NCBI GenBank assembly: GCA_002401455.1
Contig: NVTE01000002.1
Coordinates: 110,106-144,972, forward strand
Length of the DNA: 34,867 nt
Origin: Alphaproteobacteria bacterium
Lineage (GTDB): Bacteria; Pseudomonadota; Alphaproteobacteria; Sphingomonadales; Emcibacteraceae
Direction of reading: 5' to 3'
Below, in pieces: positions 1 to 8,500 of this stretch. Both the position numbers and the translations under genes were made by a program. Under the pieces are notes generated by a model. That model did not search any database and was not told the DNA's origin. It saw only the letters and a list, made by a program, of their open reading frames with translations. Within the stretch, counting starts at the first letter, position 1, and each line of letters begins with the position of its first letter.

Positions 1-1533
1 CAGGACGGAGACTTCTGCGGATCATCGGGCACTTTTATCTATAAAGGCCAGATGGGGGCACCGGCCCTGAACGCCCTATTAGATGATTTTATCCCCGGCC
101 ACTATAGCCCGGAAGATTACAGTGGTATCTTCACCGTGATCCTACGGAAAGATAACCGCCTGTTCCTGCTGACCGATCCCCTGGGCGGCAACCGCATCTA
201 TTATAATGAGCGCCAAGGATTCTGGTCGTCCTCCTTCCTGGCCGCCGCCAGCGCCTCGGCCAGCCTGACCCCCAACAAGCAGGCGATATATGAATATGTC
301 TTTCAGGAGACTACCTACGGCGAGGATACTGTTTTTCAGGAGGTCCGATGCCTGGACAGCCTGACTAATTTTGAACTCACCGAGGATGGCCTCCTGCCCA
401 TGGCCAAAAACCTGACCTATGACTTTAGCCCCTCCACCGCTCCGATGGATGATCTGGTCGCAGAGACAGCCCAACTGCTGCGCGACAGTGTGGCTCCGGT
501 GTCCAGTATATTTGGTAATAAGATTCGCACGGCCCTGTCCGGCGGCTATGATTCGCGCCTGATGCTGGCCCTGCTGAAAGACAGTGGCTGTAGACCCCAT
601 GTTTATGTCTATGGTCCAGACAACAGCCCCGATGTCCAGGTCGCCCGCACCATCGCCACTGGCGAAGGTTTCGCTCTGGAGCATATCAACAAGGCCCACA
701 CCCCGGTCCCGGTCCCCGAAGCCTACCCAGACATCATCCGCTATAACTTTCTGGCCCTTGATGGCCTGCCCGGCGAAGGGATCTTTGATTATGGGGCCAA
801 TATGGATACCCGGCGCACCAGAGCGGCCAACGGCCATATGATCTTTAATGGCGGCGGCGGCGAAATTTTCCGCAATTTCTTTTACCTGCCCGACCGACCT
901 TATCACATCAATGACCTGATTAACTGTTTTTACAGCCGCTATACCACGGCGATCTGCCAGCCGGATTTTAACGAAAAAGACTACCGCGCGGCCCTGCACC
1001 ACAAGATCCAAACCGCCCTTGGTGTTGCCTCCGACCAGCTCAGCCGGACGGAGGTTGAATATGCCTATCCGGCTTTCCGCCTGCGCTACTGGACCAGCCG
1101 CGACAATAACAACAATACCAGGCTCGGCCCGTACCTGACGCCGTTTGTGTCATATCAGATGATTCAGAAAGCCCTGACCATTCCGCTTGCCATGAAGAAT
1201 CACGGTCAATTCCAAGCAGCGGTTATCACCTGCATCAGCCCGGCGCTTGCCGCCTACCAATCTGACTATGGCTATGCCTTTGATACGCCTGTGTCGGCGA
1301 AGGTCCGTTTCAAGAATCACCTGACCTATGCCCGGCCGACCCTGCTGCGCCGCTACAGCTATGCCCTTCAGCATAGGATGCGCCAACTGGACATGCCCGA
1401 GAGCCTGCGGTCAGGCATCACCGACGACGCACCCCATATGTCACTCTATTTCAAGATTGACCAGATCAAAGACGCCGCCCTGCTCGGCCGGGTCTATACG
1501 GTGGAGTATTTATTTAAGCATTTTGGGCTTTAA
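1..1533 (+). CDS. Asparagine synthase-like protein (5' truncated)
   Basis: The reading frame is open from base 1, so the gene starts outside the window; the first in-window ATG (base 52) is internal. The first ~130 visible residues look like the end of a class II glutamine-amidotransferase-like fold, including LTDPLGGNRIYY, as in asparagine synthases. An ATP-pyrophosphatase-type loop, LSGGYDSRLML, follows at about residues 163-173 counted from base 52, matching the family's SGGxDS motif. Members adenylate a carboxylate and transfer an amino group from glutamine; many paralogues act in surface polysaccharide or peptide modification instead of asparagine supply. Whether the N-terminal nucleophilic Cys is present cannot be judged. 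It converges on the pentapeptide gene, overlapping it by about 4 bases. Family is fairly sure; substrate is unknown. Confidence 0.8.
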   Translation, partial: QDGDFCGSSGTFIYKGQMGAPALNALLDDFIPGHYSPEDYSGIFTVILRKDNRLFLLTDPLGGNRIYYNERQGFWSSSFLAAASASASLTPNKQAIYEYVFQETTYGEDTVFQEVRCLDSLTNFELTEDGLLPMAKNLTYDFSPSTAPMDDLVAETAQLLRDSVAPVSSIFGNKIRTALSGGYDSRLMLALLKDSGCRPHVYVYGPDNSPDVQVARTIATGEGFALEHINKAHTPVPVPEAYPDIIRYNFLALDGLPGEGIFDYGANMDTRRTRAANGHMIFNGGGGEIFRNFFYLPDRPYHINDLINCFYSRYTTAICQPDFNEKDYRAALHHKIQTALGVASDQLSRTEVEYAYPAFRLRYWTSRDNNNNTRLGPYLTPFVSYQMIQKALTIPLAMKNHGQFQAAVITCISPALAAYQSDYGYAFDTPVSAKVRFKNHLTYARPTLLRRYSYALQHRMRQLDMPESLRSGITDDAPHMSLYFKIDQIKDAALLGRVYTVEYLFKHFGL

Positions 1534-2240
1534 AGAACCTGAATGCCGATGCTCTGGAGCAAGAAAGCCTGCTGGTCTTCACTGACCTTCATATTCTGGA
1601 AACTGGTGACCTTGCCCAGATCAAAGCCCTCAAGCGTCGCGCCGCGCAGATCGACATCCTCGAAACAGGCCCGGTCCACATAAGCCCCGGACAGGTCGGT
1701 CCCGGACATATCCGCCCCCCGGAAATTGGCCAAATCAAAATTGGTCCGGTGCAGATGGGCCTCGGTCATAACGTGACTGGCCCGGCCGCCGATCAGGTGA
1801 CTAAAGGTCGCGCCATCAAAATTGGCCCCCTGTGCCTTGCAGTCCTCCATAGTCAGGCCATAGAGCGTCGCCCCCCGGAAGCTGCAGGACGACAGATTAC
1901 AGTGGGTGAAGGTCGCCTCCCTGAGGGTGGCATAGGAAAAATCACAGCCCTTGCGGTCATTGCCGTCAAAAAATGAACATTTCTCAAACACCGCCTGACT
2001 CAGCAGACTGCGGGAGAAACCACAGCGCAGAAACAGGCAACTGTCAAAATGGCCGTCTTCGAGCAGGGTTTCTATCAGCCGCGCCTCGACCAGCCGGCAA
2101 TGGCGCAGCTGCAGCCCGGGGTAAGTACCCTGCAGCCAGATAATCCCGGACAGATCGGCGTCCTCGATCACCGCCCCCTGCTGATACAGCCGGTCAAACT
2201 CTGCCTGCTCAATTGTGCGAAAGTCTAGGCCCTTGGTCAT
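1530..2240 (-). CDS. Pentapeptide-repeat protein
   Basis: This 236-residue protein is built of A(D/N)LxX-type five-residue repeats, for example ANFDGATFSHL, FDLANFRGADMSGTDLSGAY and VDLRGATLEGFDL, starting near residue 40 and running almost to the C-terminus. Such repeats form a right-handed quadrilateral beta-helix. Known functions range from DNA-gyrase protection to unknown, and no catalytic residues can be pointed out. There is no signal peptide, so it is probably cytoplasmic. It lies 19 bases downstream of priA on the same strand and may be co-transcribed with it; AAGAGA precedes the ATG. It shares its last bases with the convergent asparagine-synthase-like gene. Function is unassigned. 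Confidence 0.85.
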   Translation of the reverse strand: MTKGLDFRTIEQAEFDRLYQQGAVIEDADLSGIIWLQGTYPGLQLRHCRLVEARLIETLLEDGHFDSCLFLRCGFSRSLLSQAVFEKCSFFDGNDRKGCDFSYATLREATFTHCNLSSCSFRGATLYGLTMEDCKAQGANFDGATFSHLIGGRASHVMTEAHLHRTNFDLANFRGADMSGTDLSGAYVDRACFEDVDLRGATLEGFDLGKVTSFQNMKVSEDQQAFLLQSIGIQVL

Positions 2241-2259
2241 AACATCTCTTAATTAACGG

Positions 2260-4452
2260 TTAGAAAAAACTATAGGGATCGATATCGACCTGCAGGCTGA
2301 CGCCCCGCTCCAGATCACAGCTATTGAGCCACTGGCGCATGATATTCTGTAATCTGACCTGCTTCTCGGCCTTGATCAGCAGCCGGAAGCGATGTTTGCC
2401 CCTGAGATAAGCCATCGGCGCTGGCACTGGCCCCAGAACGGTGATACCGTCGTCTTTGGGGCTTAAGGCCGACACCCGGCGGGCGGTTTTGGCCACCGCA
2501 TTAAAATCCGCGCCTGAGACAATGATCGCCGCCAGCTTGCCAAAGGGCGGCAGCAGTTGCTGTTCCCGGTCCTCGGCTTCCCGTTCCAGAAACGCCTGAC
2601 CGTCGCCTGATATCAGCGCCTTCATCACCGGATGCTCGGGGGCATAGGTCTGAAACAGCACCCGTCCCGGTCGTTCGGCCCGCCCGGCCCGGCCCGCCAC
2701 CTGTTCCAATTGCTGCCAGGTGCGTTCTGCTGCCCGCGGGTCGCCGCCACCAAGCCCGAGATCCGCATCGACCACCCCAACCAGGGTCAGCATGGGGAAA
2801 TGATAGCCTTTCGTCACCATCTGGGTGCCAATGATGAAATCCACCTCATGATTGGCGATCCGGGTCACCATCTCGCGCATTTCCGTCGGCCCGGTGACTT
2901 CGTCGCTGGCCATGACCGCAAACCGGGCTTCCGGGAACAACTCCTGCAGTTCTTCCGTCACCCGCTCGACCCCCGGACCACAGGCAACCATGCTGTCCTT
3001 GCTTTCACATTCCGGGCAGATCTCCGGCGTCCGGCAGGAAAAACCACAATGGTGACAGATCAGCTTGCCGCCTTTGCGATGCTCGACCAGCCAGGCCGCA
3101 CAATGGGGGCATTCCATGCGATGGCCACAGGTCCGGCACAGGGTCAGCGGCGCATAGCCCCGCCGGTTAAGATAGAGCAGCGACTGCTCGCCGCGCTCAA
3201 GATTTTTCGCCAGAGCTTCGCGCAGGGGCACCGACAACCAGGTACCGCTGTCCAGCTTATGGGCCCGCAGGTCAATGGCCGCCATATCCGGCAGCACCGC
3301 ACTGCCGTGGCGCTCACCCAGATAGAGCCAATCATATTTTCCGGCCTCCGCATTCAATATGGTTTCCAGCGACGGCGTCGCCGAGGCCAGCATTACCGGA
3401 CATTTGGCCTGCATCGCCCGGACCACCGCCATATCCCGGCCCTGATACATCACCCCGTCTTCCTGCTTGAAGGTGCCGGAATGTTCCTCATCGACGACAA
3501 TCAGTTTTAAATCCTGGAACGGCAGGAACAGTGCCGACCGCGCCCCGACCACCACTCTGGCCCGACCCTCGATATTTTTTTGACCAACCGCCCACCAGGC
3601 CCGCCGGCGCTGGGCCGGGGTCAGCTCCGAATGCCAGACCACGGGTGCGGCACCGAATCGGACCTCAAACCGTTCCAGCCACTGGGCGGTCAGGGCGATT
3701 TCCGGCACCAGCACCAGAATCTGGCCGCCATCAGCCCTCAACGCTGCCGCAACGGCCTCGAAATATACCTCGGTCTTGCCCGATCCGGTAATGCCTTCCA
3801 GCAGCACCGGCTTAAAGGCGTCCCGGCGGACCATCTCTCGCATATGAGCGGCGGCTTTTTCCTGTTCATCGGATAACGCTGGCCCCGGATGGTCCGCGTC
3901 CGGCGCCGGATAAGGATCGTCACCGGTCAGCTCGACCGCGATCATCTGTCCGGCCTTGACCATGCCCCGGACCACGCCCTCGCCGACCGCCGCCAGCTCA
4001 GCCCAGGTTTTCAACGCCATAGGTAAATCACCCGTTGCTACGGCGACTACGGTCCGCCGGCCCTCAGTCAATTTCTCTGGCAAATCAGAGGCCAGGCGGT
4101 AAAAAGTCTTTTTCTTCTGCCGGTTAAAGGCCCGCGGCACACTGACCGCCATTTTCAGCACCGCCCCCAAAGGCGATAAAGTATAGGACGCGACCCAATC
4201 AATGAAAGTCATTAAGGTCGGCGGCAACGCCGGCAGGTCCAGCTTGCCCTGAATAGGCTTCAGCTTAGCCAGCGGCACCTCAGACTTCTCCGGGGCCATA
4301 TTCCAGACCACGCCCTGCAAGGTGCGGCTGCCCAGAGGCACCGTGACAAAGTCGCCCTCAACAAGGACGACGTCCTGCTCAACCAGATAATCGAACGGAC
4401 CAGAGAGCGGTAATGGCAAGAGCACCTGTATGCGCCGGGGGGCAGAACCCAT
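2260..4452 (-). CDS. priA: Primosomal protein N' (replication restart helicase PriA)
   Basis: PriA is the superfamily 2 DNA helicase that recognises abandoned forks and reloads the replicative helicase. The 730-residue length is normal. Visible parts: an N-terminal 3'-DNA-end-binding region (LPLPLSGPFDYLV near residues 12-24), Walker A GITGSGKTE (220-228), DEEH box (321-324), and the zinc-binding insertion with eight cysteines in CxxC pairs (C439/C442, C448/C451, C466/C469, C479/C482). Helicase motifs TQMVTKGYHFP and QVAGRAGRAERPG follow. It is transcribed away from the transaldolase gene, with 111 bases between the two starts. This is a core chromosomal gene with nothing unusual except the downstream pentapeptide gene. 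Confidence 0.97.
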   Translation of the reverse strand: MGSAPRRIQVLLPLPLSGPFDYLVEQDVVLVEGDFVTVPLGSRTLQGVVWNMAPEKSEVPLAKLKPIQGKLDLPALPPTLMTFIDWVASYTLSPLGAVLKMAVSVPRAFNRQKKKTFYRLASDLPEKLTEGRRTVVAVATGDLPMALKTWAELAAVGEGVVRGMVKAGQMIAVELTGDDPYPAPDADHPGPALSDEQEKAAAHMREMVRRDAFKPVLLEGITGSGKTEVYFEAVAAALRADGGQILVLVPEIALTAQWLERFEVRFGAAPVVWHSELTPAQRRRAWWAVGQKNIEGRARVVVGARSALFLPFQDLKLIVVDEEHSGTFKQEDGVMYQGRDMAVVRAMQAKCPVMLASATPSLETILNAEAGKYDWLYLGERHGSAVLPDMAAIDLRAHKLDSGTWLSVPLREALAKNLERGEQSLLYLNRRGYAPLTLCRTCGHRMECPHCAAWLVEHRKGGKLICHHCGFSCRTPEICPECESKDSMVACGPGVERVTEELQELFPEARFAVMASDEVTGPTEMREMVTRIANHEVDFIIGTQMVTKGYHFPMLTLVGVVDADLGLGGGDPRAAERTWQQLEQVAGRAGRAERPGRVLFQTYAPEHPVMKALISGDGQAFLEREAEDREQQLLPPFGKLAAIIVSGADFNAVAKTARRVSALSPKDDGITVLGPVPAPMAYLRGKHRFRLLIKAEKQVRLQNIMRQWLNSCDLERGVSLQVDIDPYSFF

Positions 4453-4563
4453 AAATAAATTCCAAAATTGAGGCCCAATGAATAAAAGGGCTGTTTTTTT
4501 TGGTCACTATATTATAAAACTGATTTCAGAAAATATATTTTTATCATGAAAGGTTTTTAGGAC

Positions 4564-5217
4564 ATGAAGTTCTTTTTGGATACCGCAGAAATCGACGACA
4601 TCCGTGAATTGGCCGCCACCGGCCTGGTAGACGGCGTCACCACCAATCCCTCGCTGATTCTCAAATCAGGCCGGGACTATTTTGAGGTAACAAAAGAAAT
4701 CTGTGACCTTATCCCAGGGCCGGTCAGTGCCGAGGTTGCCGCCACCGATTATGAAGGTATGGTCGCCGAAGCCGCCAAAATATATGACATCGCGGAAAAT
4801 ATCTGCCTCAAGGTGCCGTTGACCATTGATGGACTGCGCGCCTGTAAACATTTCTCCGACCAGGGCCGCATGGTCAATGTGACCCTGTGTTTCTCCGCCG
4901 CCCAGGCTCTTCTGGCCGCCAAGGCCGGGGCCAGCTTTATCTCGCCCTTCGTCGGCCGACTTGATGATATCGGCTTTGATGGTATGCAGCTGATCGAAGA
5001 CATCCGGATGATTTTTGACAATTATGAATTCGGCACAGAGATTCTGGTCGCCAGCACCCGGCACCCGATTCATATCATTGACAGTGCCCGCATTGGCGCC
5101 GATGTTGTGACCCTGCCGCCTAAAGTATTGCGCCAGCTGTTTAACCATCCGCTGACCGCAAGTGGCCTGGCCGCTTTTGTCGCTGACTGGGAAAAAACCG
5201 GCCAAAGCATCGTCTAA
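4564..5217 (+). CDS. fsa: Small transaldolase / fructose-6-phosphate aldolase family protein
   Basis: A 217-residue single-domain class I aldolase of the TalC/FSA (MipB) family. It forms a Schiff base through Lys83 in NICLKVPLT; other family marks are VTTNPSLI (25-32), FVGRLDDIG and the C-terminal substrate segment. It either transfers dihydroxyacetone units between sugar phosphates (transaldolase of the pentose phosphate pathway) or reversibly cleaves fructose 6-phosphate. The Phe in FVGRLDD suggests transaldolase, but sequence alone does not settle it. The protein begins exactly at [10 protein letters not shown], the usual family start. DUF484 and xerC genes follow on the same strand, an arrangement I recognise as common in alphaproteobacteria. 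Confidence 0.93.
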   Translation: MKFFLDTAEIDDIRELAATGLVDGVTTNPSLILKSGRDYFEVTKEICDLIPGPVSAEVAATDYEGMVAEAAKIYDIAENICLKVPLTIDGLRACKHFSDQGRMVNVTLCFSAAQALLAAKAGASFISPFVGRLDDIGFDGMQLIEDIRMIFDNYEFGTEILVASTRHPIHIIDSARIGADVVTLPPKVLRQLFNHPLTASGLAAFVADWEKTGQSIV

Positions 5218-5254
5218 AAAAAGCTATAACGGGACAGGTTTCAGGAACAGCATC

Positions 5255-5983
5255 GTGTCAGATAAAGTAATAAAAGCCCCTAAAAGAAAAGTCGCCGGGA
5301 AAAAACGACCTTTAACCGAGGTTGAAGTTCGGGATTATCTGATCCTGAACCCGGACTTTTTTGACTGCAATAAAGACCTGCTGGCGATCCTGAAGCCCAC
5401 CCGCAGCAAACCCGCTGACGGGGTAATTGATTTTCAGGCGGTTCTGCTGGACCGCCTGCAAAGCGAGGTCGCCAGCCTGACAGATATCCAGGGCTCAATC
5501 ATCCATGCTTCGCGCAGTAATATGACCACCCAGGCCCGAATCCATGCCGCGGCGCTGTGCCTGCTGGAGGCTGAAGATTTTGATCATCTCTGTCACATGG
5601 TCTGTAATGACTGGATGGATATCCTTCAGGTCGACAGCATCACCCTCTGTTTTGAAAAAAACAGAAAATCTTTCCCGAAAAATAGCAATATCCGCCTGTT
5701 GAAAAAGGGCATCATCACCGGGTTCCTCGGCCATGAGAATGCCGCCATCCTGCGCGGTAACGTCCAGGCTGCGGAAGAAATCTTTGGCCCGGCAACCCCC
5801 CTGATCAAAGCCGAAGCGCTGATCAGAATTGAAGAAACCGACCATAATCCTCTGGGTATCCTCGCCTTTGGCAGCCGGGACGAAAGCTCATTCACCCCGG
5901 GCCAGGGCACCGAACTCCTGCGCTTCCTCGCCGCTACTTTCCATGGACAACTGAAGAACATTCTGGCCAAGACAGCCCCCTAG
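5255..5983 (+). CDS. DUF484 family protein
   Basis: About 242 residues with a DUF484 (GAF-like) fold. The early segment LTEVEVRDYLILNPDFF is the hallmark of the family, followed by a probable coiled segment (LLDRLQSEVASL) and a C-terminal GAF-like sensor ending LLRFLAATFHGQLKNIL. An upstream ATG in the same frame (5162) would overlap the transaldolase gene by over 50 bases. I prefer the GTG at 5255, because AGGAAC lies about 7 bases before it and translation then begins just ahead of the basic N-terminus. Function is unknown; the gene habitually sits next to xerC, which suggests but does not prove a link to chromosome dimer resolution. Cytoplasmic. Confidence 0.88.
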   Translation: MSDKVIKAPKRKVAGKKRPLTEVEVRDYLILNPDFFDCNKDLLAILKPTRSKPADGVIDFQAVLLDRLQSEVASLTDIQGSIIHASRSNMTTQARIHAAALCLLEAEDFDHLCHMVCNDWMDILQVDSITLCFEKNRKSFPKNSNIRLLKKGIITGFLGHENAAILRGNVQAAEEIFGPATPLIKAEALIRIEETDHNPLGILAFGSRDESSFTPGQGTELLRFLAATFHGQLKNILAKTAP

Positions 5984-6015
5984 GCCAAAGACCCCCGGCC
6001 TGTTATAGTGCCATC

Positions 6016-6954
6016 ATGACAGACAAAACCCACATCATATTTCCCGCTCTGCTGCCGCTGTTTGAGGTCTGGCTGCGCTATCTTACGACCGAAAAGCGGG
6101 TCTCGCCCCATACCAGCGATGCCTATCAGCGGGATGTCACCGGTTTTTTCACCTTTTTGGCTGACCATCTTGGTCATGGCCCGACCCCGGCCGACCTGCG
6201 TGACCTGCGGCCGGCGGATTTCCGGTCATTCCTCGCCCGGCGCCGACGGGACGGCCTGACCTCGGCCTCGGTGGCCCGAACCCTCAGTGCAATCCGGGCA
6301 TTTTTCACTTACCTCCGCCAAAATGACATTCTAAATAATCAGGCCATCGACGCCGTCCGGTCGCCAAAACTGCCCAAACGCCTGCCCCGACCGCTCGACG
6401 AACAAGCGGCCAGAAGAAGCCTCAACGATGTGGCCGATTTTGCCCGGGAAGGCTGGGTCGGTGACCGGGATATTGCGGTTCTGACCCTGCTCTATGGCTG
6501 CGGCCTGCGCATATCGGAGGCCCTGAACCTGAACCGGCAGGATGTTCCCGAGGACGATATGCTGCGGGTGATGGGCAAAGGCGACAAGGAAAGATTGGTT
6601 CCGGTGCTGCCAGTGGTGCTCAAAGCCATAGAAACGTACCTCACAAGTTGTCCCTATGCCCTGCCCCTTGATGGGCCGCTGTTTATCGGGGTTCAGGGCA
6701 AACGGCTTAATGCCCGCATGATCCAACTGGCCATGGAGAAGGTTCGTCAGAGCCTCGGCCTGCCGCCCTCAGCCACGCCCCATGCCCTGCGCCATAGTTT
6801 CGCCACCCACCTGCTGACCGCTGGCGGGGACCTGCGGACCATTCAGGAACTACTCGGCCATGCCTCGCTGGCGACCACCCAGCATTACACCGATGTCGAT
6901 ACAGCCTATCTGATGGATGTCTATAACATGGCCCACCCGGGCGCTGACAACTGA
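6016..6954 (+). CDS. xerC: Site-specific tyrosine recombinase XerC
   Basis: A 312-residue tyrosine recombinase that with XerD resolves chromosome dimers at dif near the division septum. The N-terminal SAM-like DNA-binding domain (about residues 10-105) includes YLTTEKRVSPHTSDAYQRD. The catalytic domain carries R165 (CGLRISEAL), K188 (GKGDKERLVP), H256-x-x-R259 (PHALRHSFATH), H282 (LGHASLATTQHY) and nucleophile Y291. All six active residues are present, so the enzyme should be active. Its position after DUF484 favours XerC over XerD or a mobile-element integrase. No attachment site or mobile gene is nearby. It ends 3 bases before the convergent LysR gene's stop. Confidence 0.95.
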   Translation: MTDKTHIIFPALLPLFEVWLRYLTTEKRVSPHTSDAYQRDVTGFFTFLADHLGHGPTPADLRDLRPADFRSFLARRRRDGLTSASVARTLSAIRAFFTYLRQNDILNNQAIDAVRSPKLPKRLPRPLDEQAARRSLNDVADFAREGWVGDRDIAVLTLLYGCGLRISEALNLNRQDVPEDDMLRVMGKGDKERLVPVLPVVLKAIETYLTSCPYALPLDGPLFIGVQGKRLNARMIQLAMEKVRQSLGLPPSATPHALRHSFATHLLTAGGDLRTIQELLGHASLATTQHYTDVDTAYLMDVYNMAHPGADN

Positions 6955-6957
6955 TTT

Positions 6958-7890
6958 TTAATAAAGCTGCGCCGTGATTTTGCCATAGCTTTCAGACATA
7001 GCCGCTTTGAGCCAGTTGCGGAACACCACTATTTTTGGCCAGTCAGATTTTTCTGCCAGCGTCACAAAATAATAGGAGGCCGGTGACGGGATCGCTTTTC
7101 CCACCTGGACCAGAAGGCCGGTTTCGAACAAATCCTGCTCTAACAGCATGGCCCGGCCAAGAACAATGCCATGGCCGGCAATGGCGGTCTGGATCATAAT
7201 ATCCGTCCGGTCATATTGAGGACCAATGGGGTCTGGTTCAAAATCCGAGCCCACGGCCTGGAACCAATTTTTCCAGGAATAGCCCCAATCGGCCGGCACC
7301 CCACCCAAATCGGTCTGCAAGGGATATGCCATCAGCTCTTCTGCTGTGGTCGGAATTTTCCCATCTCTGAACAAGGAAGGACTGGCAATGGGCACCAGCC
7401 AATCCCGGCAAAGGTGCGTGCTGTGCAGCCCAGAGGGCGGCGACCGGATATACCGCAAGCCCCCGCCGACGGGATCAAGCCTTAAATCCACGACTTTATC
7501 CTGCGCCATGACAGAAACACTGTTGTTTGGATGAGCGTCATAAAAATCCCCCAGATGCGGGACCAGCCATTTGGTGGCAAATGAGGACAGAACCGACAGG
7601 ACAAAAACACCCTCGCTTTTCTCCTCCTTCAAATCATCAAGGGCAGCAGAGACCTCGGCCAGGGCAACACGGGCCGCAGACGCCAGCCGAACGCCTTCCC
7701 GGGTCAGTTCCAGATGGCGAGTAGTCCGCCGGATCAGGCTGACATTGAGCGTTGCCTCCAACTGCTTGATACGATGACTGACGGCACTTTGGGAGATATT
7801 CAGAGCCGCCCCGGCCACCCCGAAATTTCCCAGGCGGGCAACCGCATCAAACACATGCAACGCAGAAAGAATACCAGGTGGCAGAGACAT
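6958..7890 (-). CDS. LysR family transcriptional regulator (GcvA-like)
   Basis: A 310-residue regulator with an N-terminal winged helix-turn-helix (about residues 6-65, including AGAALNISQSAVSHRIKQLE) and a periplasmic-binding-protein-like effector domain (about 90-300). The opening, PPGILSALHVFDAVARLGN, and the length resemble the GcvA branch of LysR proteins. Such proteins usually bind near their own promoter and control a divergent gene. Here the divergent neighbour is the small exported protein at 8058, separated by 167 bases rich in AT, so control of that gene is plausible but unproven. Inducer unknown. Convergent with xerC. Confidence 0.92.
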   Translation of the reverse strand: MSLPPGILSALHVFDAVARLGNFGVAGAALNISQSAVSHRIKQLEATLNVSLIRRTTRHLELTREGVRLASAARVALAEVSAALDDLKEEKSEGVFVLSVLSSFATKWLVPHLGDFYDAHPNNSVSVMAQDKVVDLRLDPVGGGLRYIRSPPSGLHSTHLCRDWLVPIASPSLFRDGKIPTTAEELMAYPLQTDLGGVPADWGYSWKNWFQAVGSDFEPDPIGPQYDRTDIMIQTAIAGHGIVLGRAMLLEQDLFETGLLVQVGKAIPSPASYYFVTLAEKSDWPKIVVFRNWLKAAMSESYGKITAQLY

Positions 7891-8057
7891 CCTGAACCTC
7901 TATATATGAATAAATCTAATATTTATATTACGACAATGCGTTTGAAATAGCAATATTTTACGCGCAATATACTCATAGTTTTCATATGTACAAGCAGTCT
8001 AAGACCTGCTGTCTGAAACGGCAGCTCACACACAAAACCACATGAAAGGACTATAAA

Positions 8058-8393
8058 ATGTTATCAAAATTCATTAATTTCATCATCGGCTCCAGCATTG
8101 GCCTGGCCATGGTGAGTGCAACCCAAACATCCTGGGCCCATCAGAGTGAATCAACTCATACTCAGGTCAATGAGGCCAAGGCCAAAATTATTACCCGGCA
8201 CTATCTGAACACCCTTGGATTTAGCGGGACAGGCACCTCTGTATATTCAGCCCGCGTAGGCAAAGCGGTCTTACAGGACAATACCTGGGTCGTAAAGGTA
8301 CGGACGGGAACAGGGATGGGCCTGTCCTACAAAAGGGGGCTTGTCCTGGTCAATGCCGTTAATGGTAAGGTCAACCAACCCCTGAAAGAGTAA
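8058..8393 (+). CDS. Small exported protein of unknown function
   Basis: A 111-residue protein with a clear Sec signal peptide: a short basic n-region (MLSKF), hydrophobic core IIGSSIGLAMVSA, and likely cleavage after SWA or nearby (TSWAHQ). The mature part is about 82 residues, small and soluble, with a NEAKAKIITRHYL helix, a TWVVKV strand and a GLVLVNAVNGKV ending. This is faintly reminiscent of the PepSY fold, but I cannot assign it. The start is supported by AAGGA 8 bases before the ATG. It stands alone between the divergent LysR gene and a strong terminator, so it is a single-gene transcript. Probably periplasmic. Confidence 0.72.
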   Translation: MLSKFINFIIGSSIGLAMVSATQTSWAHQSESTHTQVNEAKAKIITRHYLNTLGFSGTGTSVYSARVGKAVLQDNTWVVKVRTGTGMGLSYKRGLVLVNAVNGKVNQPLKE

Positions 8394-8417
8394 TCGGGCA
8401 AAGATTTTCCCAAACCC

Positions 8418-8444
8418 AAAACGGCCCCCCAATGGGGCCGTTTT
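8418..8444 (+). terminator. Rho-independent terminator after the small exported protein
   Basis: A perfect 11-bp stem, AAAACGGCCCC pairing with GGGGCCGTTTT, encloses a CCAAT loop and is followed by TTTTAATTTT. It starts 25 bases after the stop codon at 8393. The U-rich tail is on the + strand, so it ends the transcript of the small exported gene. It also shields the convergent isomerase gene ending at 8501. Confidence 0.9.
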
Positions 8445-8500
8445 AATTTTGCTTAACTTCTCTATGAAATAGCCAGCCCTCCAAAAAATCTGCGGGCTTA

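Noticed and set aside
142..1011. Long minus-strand frame of 289 codons opposite the asparagine-synthase-like gene
   Set aside because: It is the antisense of a strongly supported coding frame, lacks any family motif and has no credible ribosome binding site; a shadow of GC-rich codon use.
2632..3510. 292-codon + strand frame opposite priA
   Set aside because: Antisense of PriA, whose helicase and zinc motifs are all in place; no recognisable protein features.
4470..4500. GCCC/GGGC pair plus T run between priA and the transaldolase gene as a terminator
   Set aside because: The stem is only four pairs and no gene is transcribed into it on the + strand.
6016..6954. XerC-like gene as phage or island integrase
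   Set aside because: Location after DUF484 in a housekeeping block, normal XerC length, no attachment repeats or mobile genes nearby.
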